From: Betaproteobacteria bacterium
GTDB taxonomy: Bacteria; Pseudomonadota; Gammaproteobacteria; Burkholderiales; SHXO01
Direction: 5' to 3'
Length of the DNA: 50,752 bases
Assembly (NCBI GenBank): GCA_025356655.1
Contig: JANXRW010000003.1
Coordinates: 1-50,752, forward strand
The position numbers and the translations under genes were made by a program. Under the pieces are notes generated by a model. It was not told where the DNA came from and ran no database searches. It was given only the letters and a program-made list of their open reading frames with translations. Position 1 is the first letter of the stretch. Each line of letters starts with the position of its first letter. Of this stretch, positions 16,026 through 24,130 are shown in pieces.

Positions 16026-17076
16026 AGTACCTGCACGTTAACAAGATAGAAGGCGGCGGTGTTTGGGGCCTTGCTGGCCGAGGGCCCGCTCTATGGGATG
16101 CCGCGGCACGTTGACGAGGATCTGGCCCGCCAGTGGCGTGACTGAGCGTGAGCACGCTCTTAATGCGCAACTGATCCTGAACGATGATGCGCTTCCAGCG
16201 CCTTTGGGCACCTTCGACCAGAATCCCGACCGCCAGCTTGAAGGCGCCCGGTTGGCCCGCACCGTCACCGATAATGCCCCAGGAAAGGATACTCGCCGGC
16301 TGGAACTTGAGCGCCTGCTGGCCTCCGTGCGCGAAGCCGACACGGAGAGCGCCCAAGCTCCGCTGTGCGCGCTTCGAGGCAGAGGGACGGTTTGGCTAGC
16401 CCGATCGCGGCGTCGTTTTTTTTCCGTTGGTATGCGCTCGATACCTGGAAGGATGCGGTGACGGATTCGGTGCTGCTGGAGTTCGCCCTCAGCAAGGGGA
16501 TGTTGAAGCTCGATTGAATTCGAAAGGTCGCATGGGTACTAAGAGCATGCCCCTGGCGGCCAGGTCAAACTCCTCCACCCCCGGGCGCCAGGACAGGGGA
16601 GGACCTTAGTCCTTGGGGCCTTGCTTAGCAGGCCGCGCCGCGGCTTCCTTCGGGCGCCAGCGCTTGCCGTCGAATTTGAGCAGATTGCCCTGGTGCATAG
16701 GCCGGTCGAGCAGCGGAGCGACCAAGCCCGCGATCGAAACCGGCCATTATCTTTTCGATACGCCGTAACACGGCGTTGCCTTGGAGCACGAAGGAGTGAT
16801 TCTGGTTGCCGCCGATAGCCGAGACCTGCAGAAGGCCGCGCCCTAGGGAAGCGCAAATTGCGCTGGGTGACACGGGGACTGTCCTCTGACCGCTTGGGGT
16901 CGTCGCCCATGCGTCCTGGCGATGACCGGCGGCATTGAGCGAGCGCACCGCGGACGCAGGGTCGGGCCGGACTTCGCGGGAAGGCGCGCCAGCCGCAGTC
17001 GCTTGTCTCCGACCTTATTCCTCAGGAACAACCGTTGTGAGGCTCACCCCGCCCGGCCGTCGAGCGAGGTCCAGGC
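16026..17076. other. Decayed DNA with short coding-like remnants
   Basis: No intact gene. Three coding-like pieces stand out. At 16398-16517 on plus, a frame ends ...FFFRWYALDTWKDAVTDSVL...SKGMLKLD and a stop. At about 16608-16745 on minus, a frame ends LLDRPMHQGNLLKFDGKRWR..., which resembles the C-terminus of IS21-type IstB ATPases. On minus near 16200-16400 lies ALRVGFAHGGQQALKFQPAS. All lack starts. The stretch looks like a graveyard of mobile or duplicated genes. Other ORFs here appear to be chance frames. Confidence 0.35.
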
Positions 17077-17141
17077 AAAAAAAAGGCAGCGGGCTGTGAG
17101 CCTGCTGCCTGTTCAAACCCCTTTGCAGGGGCGGAGACCGA
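17077..17141 (-). ncRNA. Structured small RNA, copy D of five
   Basis: On minus: GGTCTCCGCC, hairpin CCCCT-gcaa-AGGGG, TTTGAACA, terminator stem (17085-17109) and eight Ts. Core architecture matches A, B, C and E. Upstream it has AAGTTTTC at the same distance from GGTCTCC (25 bases) as B, C and E, but the -10 position reads GCGCAAAC, a poor sigma-28 match. Confidence 0.62.
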
Positions 17142-17175
17142 AACGGAGTTTGCGCCTCGAATGTGAAAACTTCAT

Positions 17176-17208
17176 GCAATTTTTCTTGCGAATTAGTGAA
17201 ATCACTTC
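17176..17208 (-). promoter_or_regulatory. Conserved upstream element of sRNA copy D
   Basis: Inverted repeat GCAA-N6-TTGC (17176-17189) and the dyad GTGAAATCAC (17196-17205), at the same positions as in copy A. Conservation against a diverged background suggests a protein-binding site. Confidence 0.42.
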
Positions 17209-17427
17209 GGGGGGGCGATGCGCTAGCTCCATCGCGCGCTTGAAGGGGGCTTTCTGTTGCGTTGCCGCAAAACGGAGGGATGGAAAGGGGATGTCCATGC
17301 CATGGGAGTTTGAGCGTTGAATGCCCCTGGCATAGTCGGCCATGCCCAAGAAATCCACTCCGAATGTGAAGGTTTCACTACGGCCGCCCGGGTGGTGGGC
17401 TCTGCGGTGCAGCACGAGCGCGCGGAC

Positions 17428-17491
17428 AAAAAGAAGGCAGCAGGCTTGCGCCTGCTGCCTTTCGAAGCCCCTAGAGAGGGGCGGAGACCTG
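17428..17491 (-). ncRNA. Structured small RNA, copy E of five
   Basis: On minus: GGTCTCCGCC, hairpin CCCCT-ctct-AGGGG, CTTCGAA, then a perfect 10-bp terminator stem GGCAGCAGGC-gcaa-GCCTGCTGCC (17436-17459), followed by TTCTTTTT. Compared with copies B and C, the stem has changed on both arms while pairing is kept or improved, which supports a real RNA structure. Confidence 0.72.
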
Positions 17492-17497
17492 TAACTA

Positions 17498-17524
17498 TTA
17501 TCGTTCAGCTTTGATAAAACTTTA
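17498..17524 (-). promoter_or_regulatory. Sigma-28 (FliA)-like promoter of sRNA copy E
   Basis: On minus, TAAAGTTT (17524-17517) is a perfect match to the FliA -35 box. It is followed by exactly 11 bases and AACGATAA (17505-17498), 6 of 8 against GCCGATAA and including the CGATAA core. This is the clearest promoter in the window. Confidence 0.7.
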
Positions 17525-17865
17525 AGTGTTTTTTACTGTTTTTTTTCAAATTATTTACGGGACGCCATTTTTTTGCCCCTGCGCGCAACAATTCCCGATG
17601 TGTGCTGCGGCAAATTCGGCGGTCAGCAACTGGGCTGCAGGCCCGCCTTGGGTGTGCGAGGCCAAGAGGCTGGAAGAAATATAAAAATAATCACTTTTTT
17701 CGGTGTAAGTGATGGCTCGCTTCTGTTTCGCGGTCGCGCGCAAAAGGCGCGGCTAACCCCCCGTTTCTCCTCCGGCGCTGGGTTATACTCGCGCTTTTTT
17801 CCGAGGCGTCGGGCAGTTTTCGACGCGCTCAGCGCAGGGCCGACCTACCAGCGGGAGCAGATTGA
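17525..17865. other. sucCD upstream region
   Basis: No gene seen in 340 bases. The left part is AT-rich with long T runs. A TTATACT sequence at 17782-17788 could be the -10 box of a sigma-70 promoter for sucC, about 80 bp before its start; no good -35 hexamer accompanies it. Confidence 0.4.
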
Positions 17866-19035
17866 ATGAAGATCCACGAGTATCAGGCTAAGGAACTCCT
17901 TCGCCGTTACGGTGTGCCAACGCCGAAGGCGGTGGCGAGTTTCACCGTTGAAGACGCCGTTAGCGCCGCGCGAGAACTGGGCGGGGAAGTCTGGGTGGTG
18001 AAGGCACAGATCCATGCCGGGGGCCGCGGCAAGGGCGGCGGCGTGAAACTGGCGCGCAGCCTGGAAGAGGTGCGGGCGCGCGCCACCGAGATTCTCGGCA
18101 TGCAATTAGTGACTCATCAGACGGGCCCCCAGGGGCAGAAGGTGCGACGCCTGCTCGTGGAAGAGGGCGCGGCGATTGCCAAGGAACTCTATGTGGGCGC
18201 CGTGGTGGACCGGGTCACGCAGCGCATTGTCCTTATGGCGTCGAGTGAGGGCGGCATGGACATCGAGGAGGTGGCCGCGCACACCCCCGAACTGATCCAC
18301 AAGGCGGTCGTGGATCCCGGCGTCGGGCTCACGGACGCCCAGGGAACCGACTTGGTCCGCCGCATTGGGATCCCCGAGACCTCCGTACCTGAGGCCGTCG
18401 CGCTCCTGAAGTCCCTCTACCAGGCCTTCTACGACACCGACGCGGCTCTGGTGGAGATCAACCCACTCATTCTCACCGCGAACGGGAGAGTCCTGGCGCT
18501 GGATGCCAAGATCACCTTCGATGACAACGCCCTGTACCGTCACCCCGACATCCTGCAACTCCGCGATCTCGATGAGGAGGATCCCGCCGAGATCGAAGCC
18601 TCCCGTTTTGGGCTGTCCTACATCTCGCTCGAGGGGGATATCGGTTGTCTGGTCAACGGCGCGGGCTTGGCCATGGCGACCATGGACATCATCAAGCTCT
18701 TCGGCGGGCAACCAGCCAACTTCCTCGACGTGGGGGGCGGTGCCACCACGGAGAAGGTGACCGAGGCCTTCAAGATCATGCTCGGCAACCCTCATCTCAA
18801 GGCCATCCTGGTGAACATCTTCGGCGGCATCATGAAGTGCGACGTCATCGCCCAGGGCGTGGTCGAGGCGGCCCGTCAGGTGCAACTCGCCGTACCGCTG
18901 GTGGTGCGCCTGGAGGGGACGAACGTGGACCTGGGCAAGAACATCCTCGCCTTGTCGGGGCTGCCCATCATCACGGCCAGCAACATGGCCGACGCGGCGC
19001 AAAAGGTTGTCGCGGCTGCCAGGGGGACCAACTGA
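17866..19035 (+). CDS. sucC: Succinyl-CoA synthetase (ADP/GDP-forming) beta subunit
   Basis: 389 residues, full length. The start [20 protein letters not shown] is the hallmark of SucC. The ATP-grasp nucleotide-binding residues ([17 protein letters not shown], 45-61) and the C-terminal ligase part ([24 protein letters not shown]) are present. With SucD it converts succinyl-CoA, nucleoside diphosphate and phosphate to succinate, CoA and nucleoside triphosphate in the citric acid cycle. The malate-CoA ligase paralogue MtkA is similar, but nothing here suggests a serine cycle. Stop overlaps the sucD start. Confidence 0.95.
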   Translation: MKIHEYQAKELLRRYGVPTPKAVASFTVEDAVSAARELGGEVWVVKAQIHAGGRGKGGGVKLARSLEEVRARATEILGMQLVTHQTGPQGQKVRRLLVEEGAAIAKELYVGAVVDRVTQRIVLMASSEGGMDIEEVAAHTPELIHKAVVDPGVGLTDAQGTDLVRRIGIPETSVPEAVALLKSLYQAFYDTDAALVEINPLILTANGRVLALDAKITFDDNALYRHPDILQLRDLDEEDPAEIEASRFGLSYISLEGDIGCLVNGAGLAMATMDIIKLFGGQPANFLDVGGGATTEKVTEAFKIMLGNPHLKAILVNIFGGIMKCDVIAQGVVEAARQVQLAVPLVVRLEGTNVDLGKNILALSGLPIITASNMADAAQKVVAAARGTN

Positions 19036-19913
19036 TGTCAGTGCTGATCGACAGGAACACGCGCGTTCTAACCCAAGGCATCACGGGTAAGACGGGCCAG
19101 TTTCATACCCGGGCCTGTGCGGCCTACGCCGATGGGAAGGCCTGCTTCGTGGGCGGCGTCACGCCCGACAAGGGCGGCCAAAACTTCGAGGGTATTCCCA
19201 TCTTCGACACCGTGGCAGCGGCGAGGGCAGCGACTGGGGCGAACGCAACCGTCATTTATGTTCCGCCGCCCTACGCTGCCGCAGCCATCGATGAGGCCGT
19301 CGATGCCGGGATCGAACTGGTGATCTGCATCACCGAAGGAATCCCCGTCCGCGATATGGTGCAGACGCGCTTCCGTATGCAGGGAAAAGCCAGCATTCTA
19401 GTGGGCCCGAACTGTCCGGGCGTGATCACGCCCGACGAGATCAAGATCGGCATTATGCCGGGTCACATTCACCGCAAGGGCCCCGTGGGCGTGGTGTCGC
19501 GCTCAGGAACCCTTACCTACGAGGCTGTGGGGCAACTCATGGAGGTGGGCCTCGGCCAGTCCTCCTGCGTCGGGATCGGGGGAGATCCGGTCAATGGCCT
19601 CAAGCATATCGACGTCATGCGACTGTTCAACGACGATCCGCAGACCGAGGCCGTGGTGATGGTGGGCGAGATTGGCGGCAGCGACGAGGAAGCGTGTGCC
19701 CGCTGGATCAAGCAGAACATGAAGAAGCCCGTCATCGGCTTCATCGCGGGCGTTACCGCCCCGCCCGGCAAGCGCATGGGCCATGCAGGGGCCATCATTT
19801 CCGGTGGACAGGGAAGCGCCGCAGACAAACTCGCGGTGATGGAGGAGTGTGGCATTCGTGTGACCCACAACCCCGCTGAAATGGGGCGCTTGGTGCGTTC
19901 GGTGCTCGGCTAG
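19035..19913 (+). CDS. sucD: Succinyl-CoA synthetase alpha subunit
   Basis: 292 residues from ATG at 19035, overlapping the sucC stop by one base (TGATG). The CoA-binding Rossmann domain starts at [18 protein letters not shown]. The phosphohistidine is in [14 protein letters not shown] near the C-terminus, and [10 protein letters not shown] is the conserved mid-protein motif. It forms the heteromeric ligase with SucC. An open frame reaching back to 18645 is only the shadow of sucC. A 19-base stretch containing the sucD stop codon is duplicated directly after the gene. Confidence 0.95.
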   Translation: MSVLIDRNTRVLTQGITGKTGQFHTRACAAYADGKACFVGGVTPDKGGQNFEGIPIFDTVAAARAATGANATVIYVPPPYAAAAIDEAVDAGIELVICITEGIPVRDMVQTRFRMQGKASILVGPNCPGVITPDEIKIGIMPGHIHRKGPVGVVSRSGTLTYEAVGQLMEVGLGQSSCVGIGGDPVNGLKHIDVMRLFNDDPQTEAVVMVGEIGGSDEEACARWIKQNMKKPVIGFIAGVTAPPGKRMGHAGAIISGGQGSAADKLAVMEECGIRVTHNPAEMGRLVRSVLG

Positions 19914-19940
19914 AAACCTTGGGTGCTCGGCTAGAAACCT
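19901..19940. repeat. Tandem duplication of a 19-base segment at the sucD 3' end
   Basis: GGTGCTCGGCTAGAAACCT occurs at 19901-19919 and again at 19922-19940. The first copy holds the sucD stop codon, the second extends to the stop region of the convergent kinase gene. It looks like a small slippage duplication without clear function. Confidence 0.7.
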
Positions 19941-21222
19941 AGAGGGCGGACAGGCGGGTGTTCGCCCAGCCCAAGCGGTCGATGAGGATGCGAAGGAAGG
20001 TCTTGTTGAATTCCTTCTGACATCCGTCCGAGGCGTGGCTCAGATCGCGCGCCTTGATCTCTATAACGGTGAGCGCGGTAAGCGCGGTGATCGTCGTGGT
20101 GCGTCGGGCGATGGTTTCCGTGAAATACAACATCTCCCCGAAGCAGTCGCCCGGGCGCAGGGTGTTGAGGAGTTTGCCGGCCTTGACTACCTTGGCCTCG
20201 CCATCGGTGATCACGAAGATACTGTCCCCGGTGTCGCCTTCCTGGATGACGTGCTGATCAGGGAGGTGGCGGCGCCAAGCGGCGATGTGCAGGGTCTCCC
20301 AGATCTCCTGTTCCCGGAAATCTCTAAAAAACGCCAGTTCCCGGATCGTCGTGAACTTCTCCGTGTCCGAGATGGCATCGGCGGGGGTCTCCAGCCGCCG
20401 ATAGGACAGGGTGAGTTGCTGAGAGAGTTCACCCCAGGTTTTGTACCGACTGTCGGCGGACTTGGCAAGGCAGCGCAAGACCAGCGCGTCGAGTTCAGCT
20501 GGAATCTCGCGGCGGAAGGTGCTGGGCGGAACGGGGTCGATGTGCACGACCTGGTAGAGCAGGCTGGCCTTGCTCGACGCGCGGAAGGGCAGCTTGCCGG
20601 AGAGCAATTGGTAGGCTACGACGCCGAGGGAATAGATGTCGGTGCGGAAATCCACCTCCAGGTCCTGCACCTGTTCCGGGGACATGTAGGCGGGCGACCC
20701 GATGCCCTTCAACTGGGTGTGCTTGGTGTCCTCGTAGCGGGCCGCGCCGAAGTCGCTTACCTTGATGTCGGTGCCCTCTGCCATGAGGATGTTAGCGGGC
20801 TTGATGTCGCAGTGGATCACGCCTTGGCGCTGAGCGTAGGCTAGGGCTAGGCTGCACTTAAAAATGATCTCCACCACTTGCTCGATAGGCAAGAGCCGCT
20901 CGACGTCGCAAAAATACTCGAGCGTGCGCCCGTCGACGTACTCCATGACGATGTAGCTCTGCCAGTCGTCGCTTACCGCGTCGTAGATGGCGAGCAGGTG
21001 CGGGTGATGGAGCTTCCCTGCTAGTTCGGCCTCGTTCAAGAAGACGCTGCGGAACCGGCGGGTCATGTCGGTGTCCGCCGGCGACTGGTTCAGGATCAGC
21101 TTCACCGCTACTTCCCGACGCGCGAACATGTCCAGGGCGAGGTAGACGATACTCGTCGCCCCGCGCCCGATCTCCCGCACGATGGGATACTTGCCGATTC
21201 GTTCGGGCAGTGGCTCGTTCAT
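19939..21222 (-). CDS. Ser/Thr protein kinase with C-terminal cyclic-nucleotide-binding domain
   Basis: 427 residues, no membrane segment. Kinase domain about 10-275: Gly loop IGRGATSIVY (18-27), Lys41, catalytic loop HCDIKPANIL (Asp139), DFG (157-159), and SPEQ activation region. In place of HRD the loop has HCD, so Arg is missing and activation-loop phosphorylation may not be needed. Residues about 295-405 form a cNMP-binding (CAP_ED) domain with GDTGDSIFVI and the phosphate-binding cassette FGEMLYFTETIARRTT, whose Arg is retained. Kinase and sensor in one chain recall eukaryotic PKG in reverse order. Convergent with sucCD; follows the GST gene by about 30 bp on the same strand. Confidence 0.9.
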   Translation of the reverse strand: MNEPLPERIGKYPIVREIGRGATSIVYLALDMFARREVAVKLILNQSPADTDMTRRFRSVFLNEAELAGKLHHPHLLAIYDAVSDDWQSYIVMEYVDGRTLEYFCDVERLLPIEQVVEIIFKCSLALAYAQRQGVIHCDIKPANILMAEGTDIKVSDFGAARYEDTKHTQLKGIGSPAYMSPEQVQDLEVDFRTDIYSLGVVAYQLLSGKLPFRASSKASLLYQVVHIDPVPPSTFRREIPAELDALVLRCLAKSADSRYKTWGELSQQLTLSYRRLETPADAISDTEKFTTIRELAFFRDFREQEIWETLHIAAWRRHLPDQHVIQEGDTGDSIFVITDGEAKVVKAGKLLNTLRPGDCFGEMLYFTETIARRTTTITALTALTVIEIKARDLSHASDGCQKEFNKTFLRILIDRLGWANTRLSAL

Positions 21223-21251
21223 TTGTGCCGGGCCTGCTCGAGGACTCGGGT

Positions 21252-21875
21252 TCAGGTAGGCTGCGGGACCTGCATGCCGGCGATGACCGCGGGACGCGCA
21301 CCGAGCTCATCGTACCAGCGCTTGACCGACGGGAACTCGTCCAGGTCCACTTTGTGCCAATCGTGGCGTGCCACCCAGGGGTAGGTCGCAATGTCCGCCA
21401 CCGAATACTCTCCCGCCAGGTAGGTCTGTTGGCTGAGCTGCCGGTCGAGCACGCCGTATAGGCGGCGGGTTTCCTTCGAGTAGCGCTCGATCCCGTAGGG
21501 TACGGGTTGCGGAGCCGCGCGCAAGAAATGGTGGGTCTGCCCGAACATCGGGCCCACGCCACCCATCTGGAACATCAGCCACTGCAGCACGTCGAACTGG
21601 CGCCTGACCGGAAGCGGGAACAGCTTGCCCGTTTTCCAGGCGAGGTAGAGCAGGATCGCGCCAGATTCGAAGACGCTGTAGGGCGCCGCCTCTGGCCCGT
21701 CGTGGTCGACGATGGCCGGGATCTTCGAGTTCGGGCAGATCGCCACGAACGCAGGGTCAAACTGCTCAGCCTTGCCAATGTCCACGCGATGGACCCGGTA
21801 GGGGAGGCCGACTTCTTCCAACATGATGGAAACCTTGCGACCGTTGGGCGTGGACCAAGTGTACAGGTCGATCAC
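21252..21875 (-). CDS. Glutathione S-transferase family protein, YfcG/YghU-like
   Basis: 207 residues. The N-terminal thioredoxin-like domain starts MIDLYTWSTPNGRKVSIMLEE, with the T-x-N-x-x-K pattern of the Nu-class GSTs YfcG and YghU. These bind two glutathiones and show disulfide reductase activity. NSKIPAIVD, with its cis-Pro, and FESGAILLYLAWK follow, then the all-helical C-terminal domain with the YSVADIATYPW motif. Its start overlaps the cca stop by four bases, and it is probably transcribed together with cca. Confidence 0.88.
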   Translation of the reverse strand: MIDLYTWSTPNGRKVSIMLEEVGLPYRVHRVDIGKAEQFDPAFVAICPNSKIPAIVDHDGPEAAPYSVFESGAILLYLAWKTGKLFPLPVRRQFDVLQWLMFQMGGVGPMFGQTHHFLRAAPQPVPYGIERYSKETRRLYGVLDRQLSQQTYLAGEYSVADIATYPWVARHDWHKVDLDEFPSVKRWYDELGARPAVIAGMQVPQPT

Positions 21876-23101
21876 GGGGTGCTCCTGAGAATGGGTAGGC
21901 CCGATTGTAGCGTGTCCTCCAGCGCCTGCTGCACGGCGAGGAGGCGCGCCCGGTCAATGGCCGAGGCGATGACCAGCCCGCCACCGCCCAGGCGCGCAAT
22001 GGCGCCGCTGTCTACACCGCGCGCGGCCTCCAGGCACCGGCGCAGGCGTTCGCCGGCCGGATAGGGGGCGACCTCGAACCCTGGACGCCCATGGTAATCA
22101 CAGAGGCACGCGAGCAGGAGTTGACCGAAGCGTTCCGGTCGTCGAAAGCCGTCGAGTCGTGTGAACAGGTCCACTAGAGCGCGGGCGTTGAGTCCGACGG
22201 CCCCGTGTATTTGCTCCTGGGCGACGATGGCCATGCGCGCGAGCTCGCGGCAGTCCGTGGGTACTCGCAGGCGCTCGCAAAGGGCCGCGGCAAGGCGCTC
22301 ACCGCGCGCCTCCTGCCCTTCGGTCTGAGGGCTCTGGTGTCCAATGTTCGACAGCAGACAGGCAAAGCGCACGGGCAGCGGACACCGGCGCGTGGCCGCA
22401 AAATCCAGCACGCGCAGCAGGTGCAGGCCGGTGTCGGTTTCCTCCCCGGCGGGAAGCAGGGGGACGCCAAAGAGCGCGTCGACTTCCGGAAGGATGCGCG
22501 CGAGTGCACCACAGGAGCGCAGCGCGTCGAGCATCAGAGCGGGGTGGTCCTCGAGCAGGCCCTGGGAAATCTCCTGCCAGGCGCGCTCGGGCACCAGCGC
22601 GTCGACCTCTCCCTCGGCAACCATCTGGCACAGGAGTGCGAGCGTCGCCGGGGCAATTTCGAAGGCGAAGCGCGCGGCGAACCGGGCCAGGCGGAGCACG
22701 CGGACGGGATCCTCAGTGAAGGCGTCGCTTACATGCCGCAGGACGCCGAGTTGCAGATCGCGCTCCCCGCCGAACAAGTCGATTAACCGCCCCTGCTCGT
22801 CGCGTGCCAGGGCATTGATCGTGAGGTCCCGCCGCAGCAAGTCCTCTTCGAGGGTAACCTCGGGGGAGCAGTGAACCTGGAAGCCGCGATAGCCCCGCGC
22901 GGTCTTGCGCTCCGTGCGGGCAAGCGCATATTCCTCGCGCGTTTGCGGATGCAGGAAGACGGGGAAATCCCGGCCCACCGGCCGGTAGCCCAGTTGCGCC
23001 ATCTCCTCGGGGCTGCTTCCAACGACCACGTAGTCGTGGTCCTTAACCGGCCGCCCCAGCAACTCGTCGCGTACCGATCCGCCGACCCGGTAGACCTTCA
23101 G
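21872..23101 (-). CDS. cca: CCA tRNA nucleotidyltransferase, likely CTG start, degenerate HD domain
   Basis: 409 residues if translation starts at CTG (23101). The essential N-terminal motif VGGSVRDELL lies before the first conventional start (TTG at 23062), and no in-frame ATG, GTG or TTG exists upstream before the neighbouring gene. The CTG aligns with the Met of E. coli Cca (MKIYLVGGAVRD) and has GGGAG upstream. Catalytic Asp pair in KDHDYVVVG, RRDLTINALARD and EDPVRVLRLARFAAR are intact. The HD phosphohydrolase site is lost: CHDLGKG of E. coli is LLSNIGHQ, and the HHGHG loop is missing. It adds CCA to tRNA 3' ends. Between the NDUFA9-like gene and the GST gene. Confidence 0.9.
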   Translation of the reverse strand: MKVYRVGGSVRDELLGRPVKDHDYVVVGSSPEEMAQLGYRPVGRDFPVFLHPQTREEYALARTERKTARGYRGFQVHCSPEVTLEEDLLRRDLTINALARDEQGRLIDLFGGERDLQLGVLRHVSDAFTEDPVRVLRLARFAARFAFEIAPATLALLCQMVAEGEVDALVPERAWQEISQGLLEDHPALMLDALRSCGALARILPEVDALFGVPLLPAGEETDTGLHLLRVLDFAATRRCPLPVRFACLLSNIGHQSPQTEGQEARGERLAAALCERLRVPTDCRELARMAIVAQEQIHGAVGLNARALVDLFTRLDGFRRPERFGQLLLACLCDYHGRPGFEVAPYPAGERLRRCLEAARGVDSGAIARLGGGGLVIASAIDRARLLAVQQALEDTLQSGLPILRSTP

Positions 23102-23127
23102 GGCAGGTACTCCCGTTTCCGCCCGCT

Positions 23128-24081
23128 TCAGCGGCGGGCCTGGGCGCGGAACCGGTCGTACCGGTGTTGGGCAGGTGCCGGGCCCAGGTAGCCGGGCGCG
23201 ACGCCTTCCAGGGGCTGCGGGGTAAAGCCCAGGCTGGCGGGGAAGGGACCCGAGCAGATATTGTCCAGGCGCATGGAAGCCAGGTTGTCGCGGGTGAGCA
23301 GACGACCGGGCAGGCGCTCGAGTACGGCGGCTTGCAGGCTCGAGAGCCCGGGGCCCAGGGGCAGTACCCAGCGCGTGAGGCCCTGGATGCGGCAGACCAG
23401 CGCCACGAGCTCCGCCAGGGTGTAGACCTGCGGGCCGCCGAGTTCGAGCAGGCCCCCAAGGTTTCGATCCGCTTCCAGGCAGGCGACCACGGCGTGTGCG
23501 ACATCCCCCACGTAGACCGGCTGGAACCTCGCGCCGGGGCAGGCCAGGGGCAACACGGGTGTCAGCGCGGCAAGTTTGGCGAAGAGGTTCAAAAAGGAGT
23601 CGCCCGGACCGAACAGCACCGAGGGGCGCAGGATGCTGAGCCGCACGGGGCTGCCCGTCAGCGCCTGGCGCAGCGCGTGCTCTGCTGCCGCCTTAGAGCG
23701 AAGGTACGCGCTCGGGGCGCTCGCATCGGCCTTCAGCGCGCTCACCTGGACGACGCGCGCCACACCGCAATCGCGGGCGACCTCACCCAGGGTGCGCGCA
23801 AACTGCGTGTGGACGGCGTCGAAGTCACCGCGCGCGGTCTGGTGCAGGATGCCGATCAAGTTGATCACGCCTTGGGCGCCGGCGAGCAGGCCGCGTAGGA
23901 CCGCAGCATCGCCCACGGATGCCTCTACCACTTCCACTGTGGGCAGAAGGATCAGGTCCTTGGCGTTGTCGCGGCGCCGTGTCGGCACGCATACAGGCAA
24001 TCCCCGCTCGGCGAGCCGCGCTACAACGCTGCGACCAAGGAAGCCGCTTCCCCCCAAAACCACGATCCGCTTGAATTCCAT
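23128..24081 (-). CDS. NAD(P)-binding protein of the complex I NDUFA9-like family
   Basis: 317 residues. Rossmann motif GGSGFLGRSVVARL at the N-terminus, VINLIGIL, VQVSALKADASAPSAYLRSKA (atypical SDR, the YxxxK-like Tyr-Lys pair in AYLRSK) and LRPSVLFGPGDSFLN. This is the group related to the 39-kDa accessory subunit of mitochondrial complex I. In bacteria these proteins are widespread, often beside cca and slt as here, and their function is unresolved; quinone-related or sugar-nucleotide roles have been proposed. Only about 26 bp separate its stop from the cca start. Confidence 0.85.
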   Translation of the reverse strand: MEFKRIVVLGGSGFLGRSVVARLAERGLPVCVPTRRRDNAKDLILLPTVEVVEASVGDAAVLRGLLAGAQGVINLIGILHQTARGDFDAVHTQFARTLGEVARDCGVARVVQVSALKADASAPSAYLRSKAAAEHALRQALTGSPVRLSILRPSVLFGPGDSFLNLFAKLAALTPVLPLACPGARFQPVYVGDVAHAVVACLEADRNLGGLLELGGPQVYTLAELVALVCRIQGLTRWVLPLGPGLSSLQAAVLERLPGRLLTRDNLASMRLDNICSGPFPASLGFTPQPLEGVAPGYLGPAPAQHRYDRFRAQARR

Positions 24082-24130
24082 CCTGCGCGCTCCTCGTCTT
24101 GGTCGGCGCCAGCGGGCCCTGGCCCACGCG

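Noticed and set aside
16608..16745. Intact IS21 istB gene
   Set aside because: Only a C-terminal-like segment is seen; there is no ATPase Walker motif and the similarity is weak.
17113..17429. 68- and 100-codon minus frames between sRNA copies D and E
   Set aside because: They cover the sRNA D region and its upstream elements and have no protein motif.
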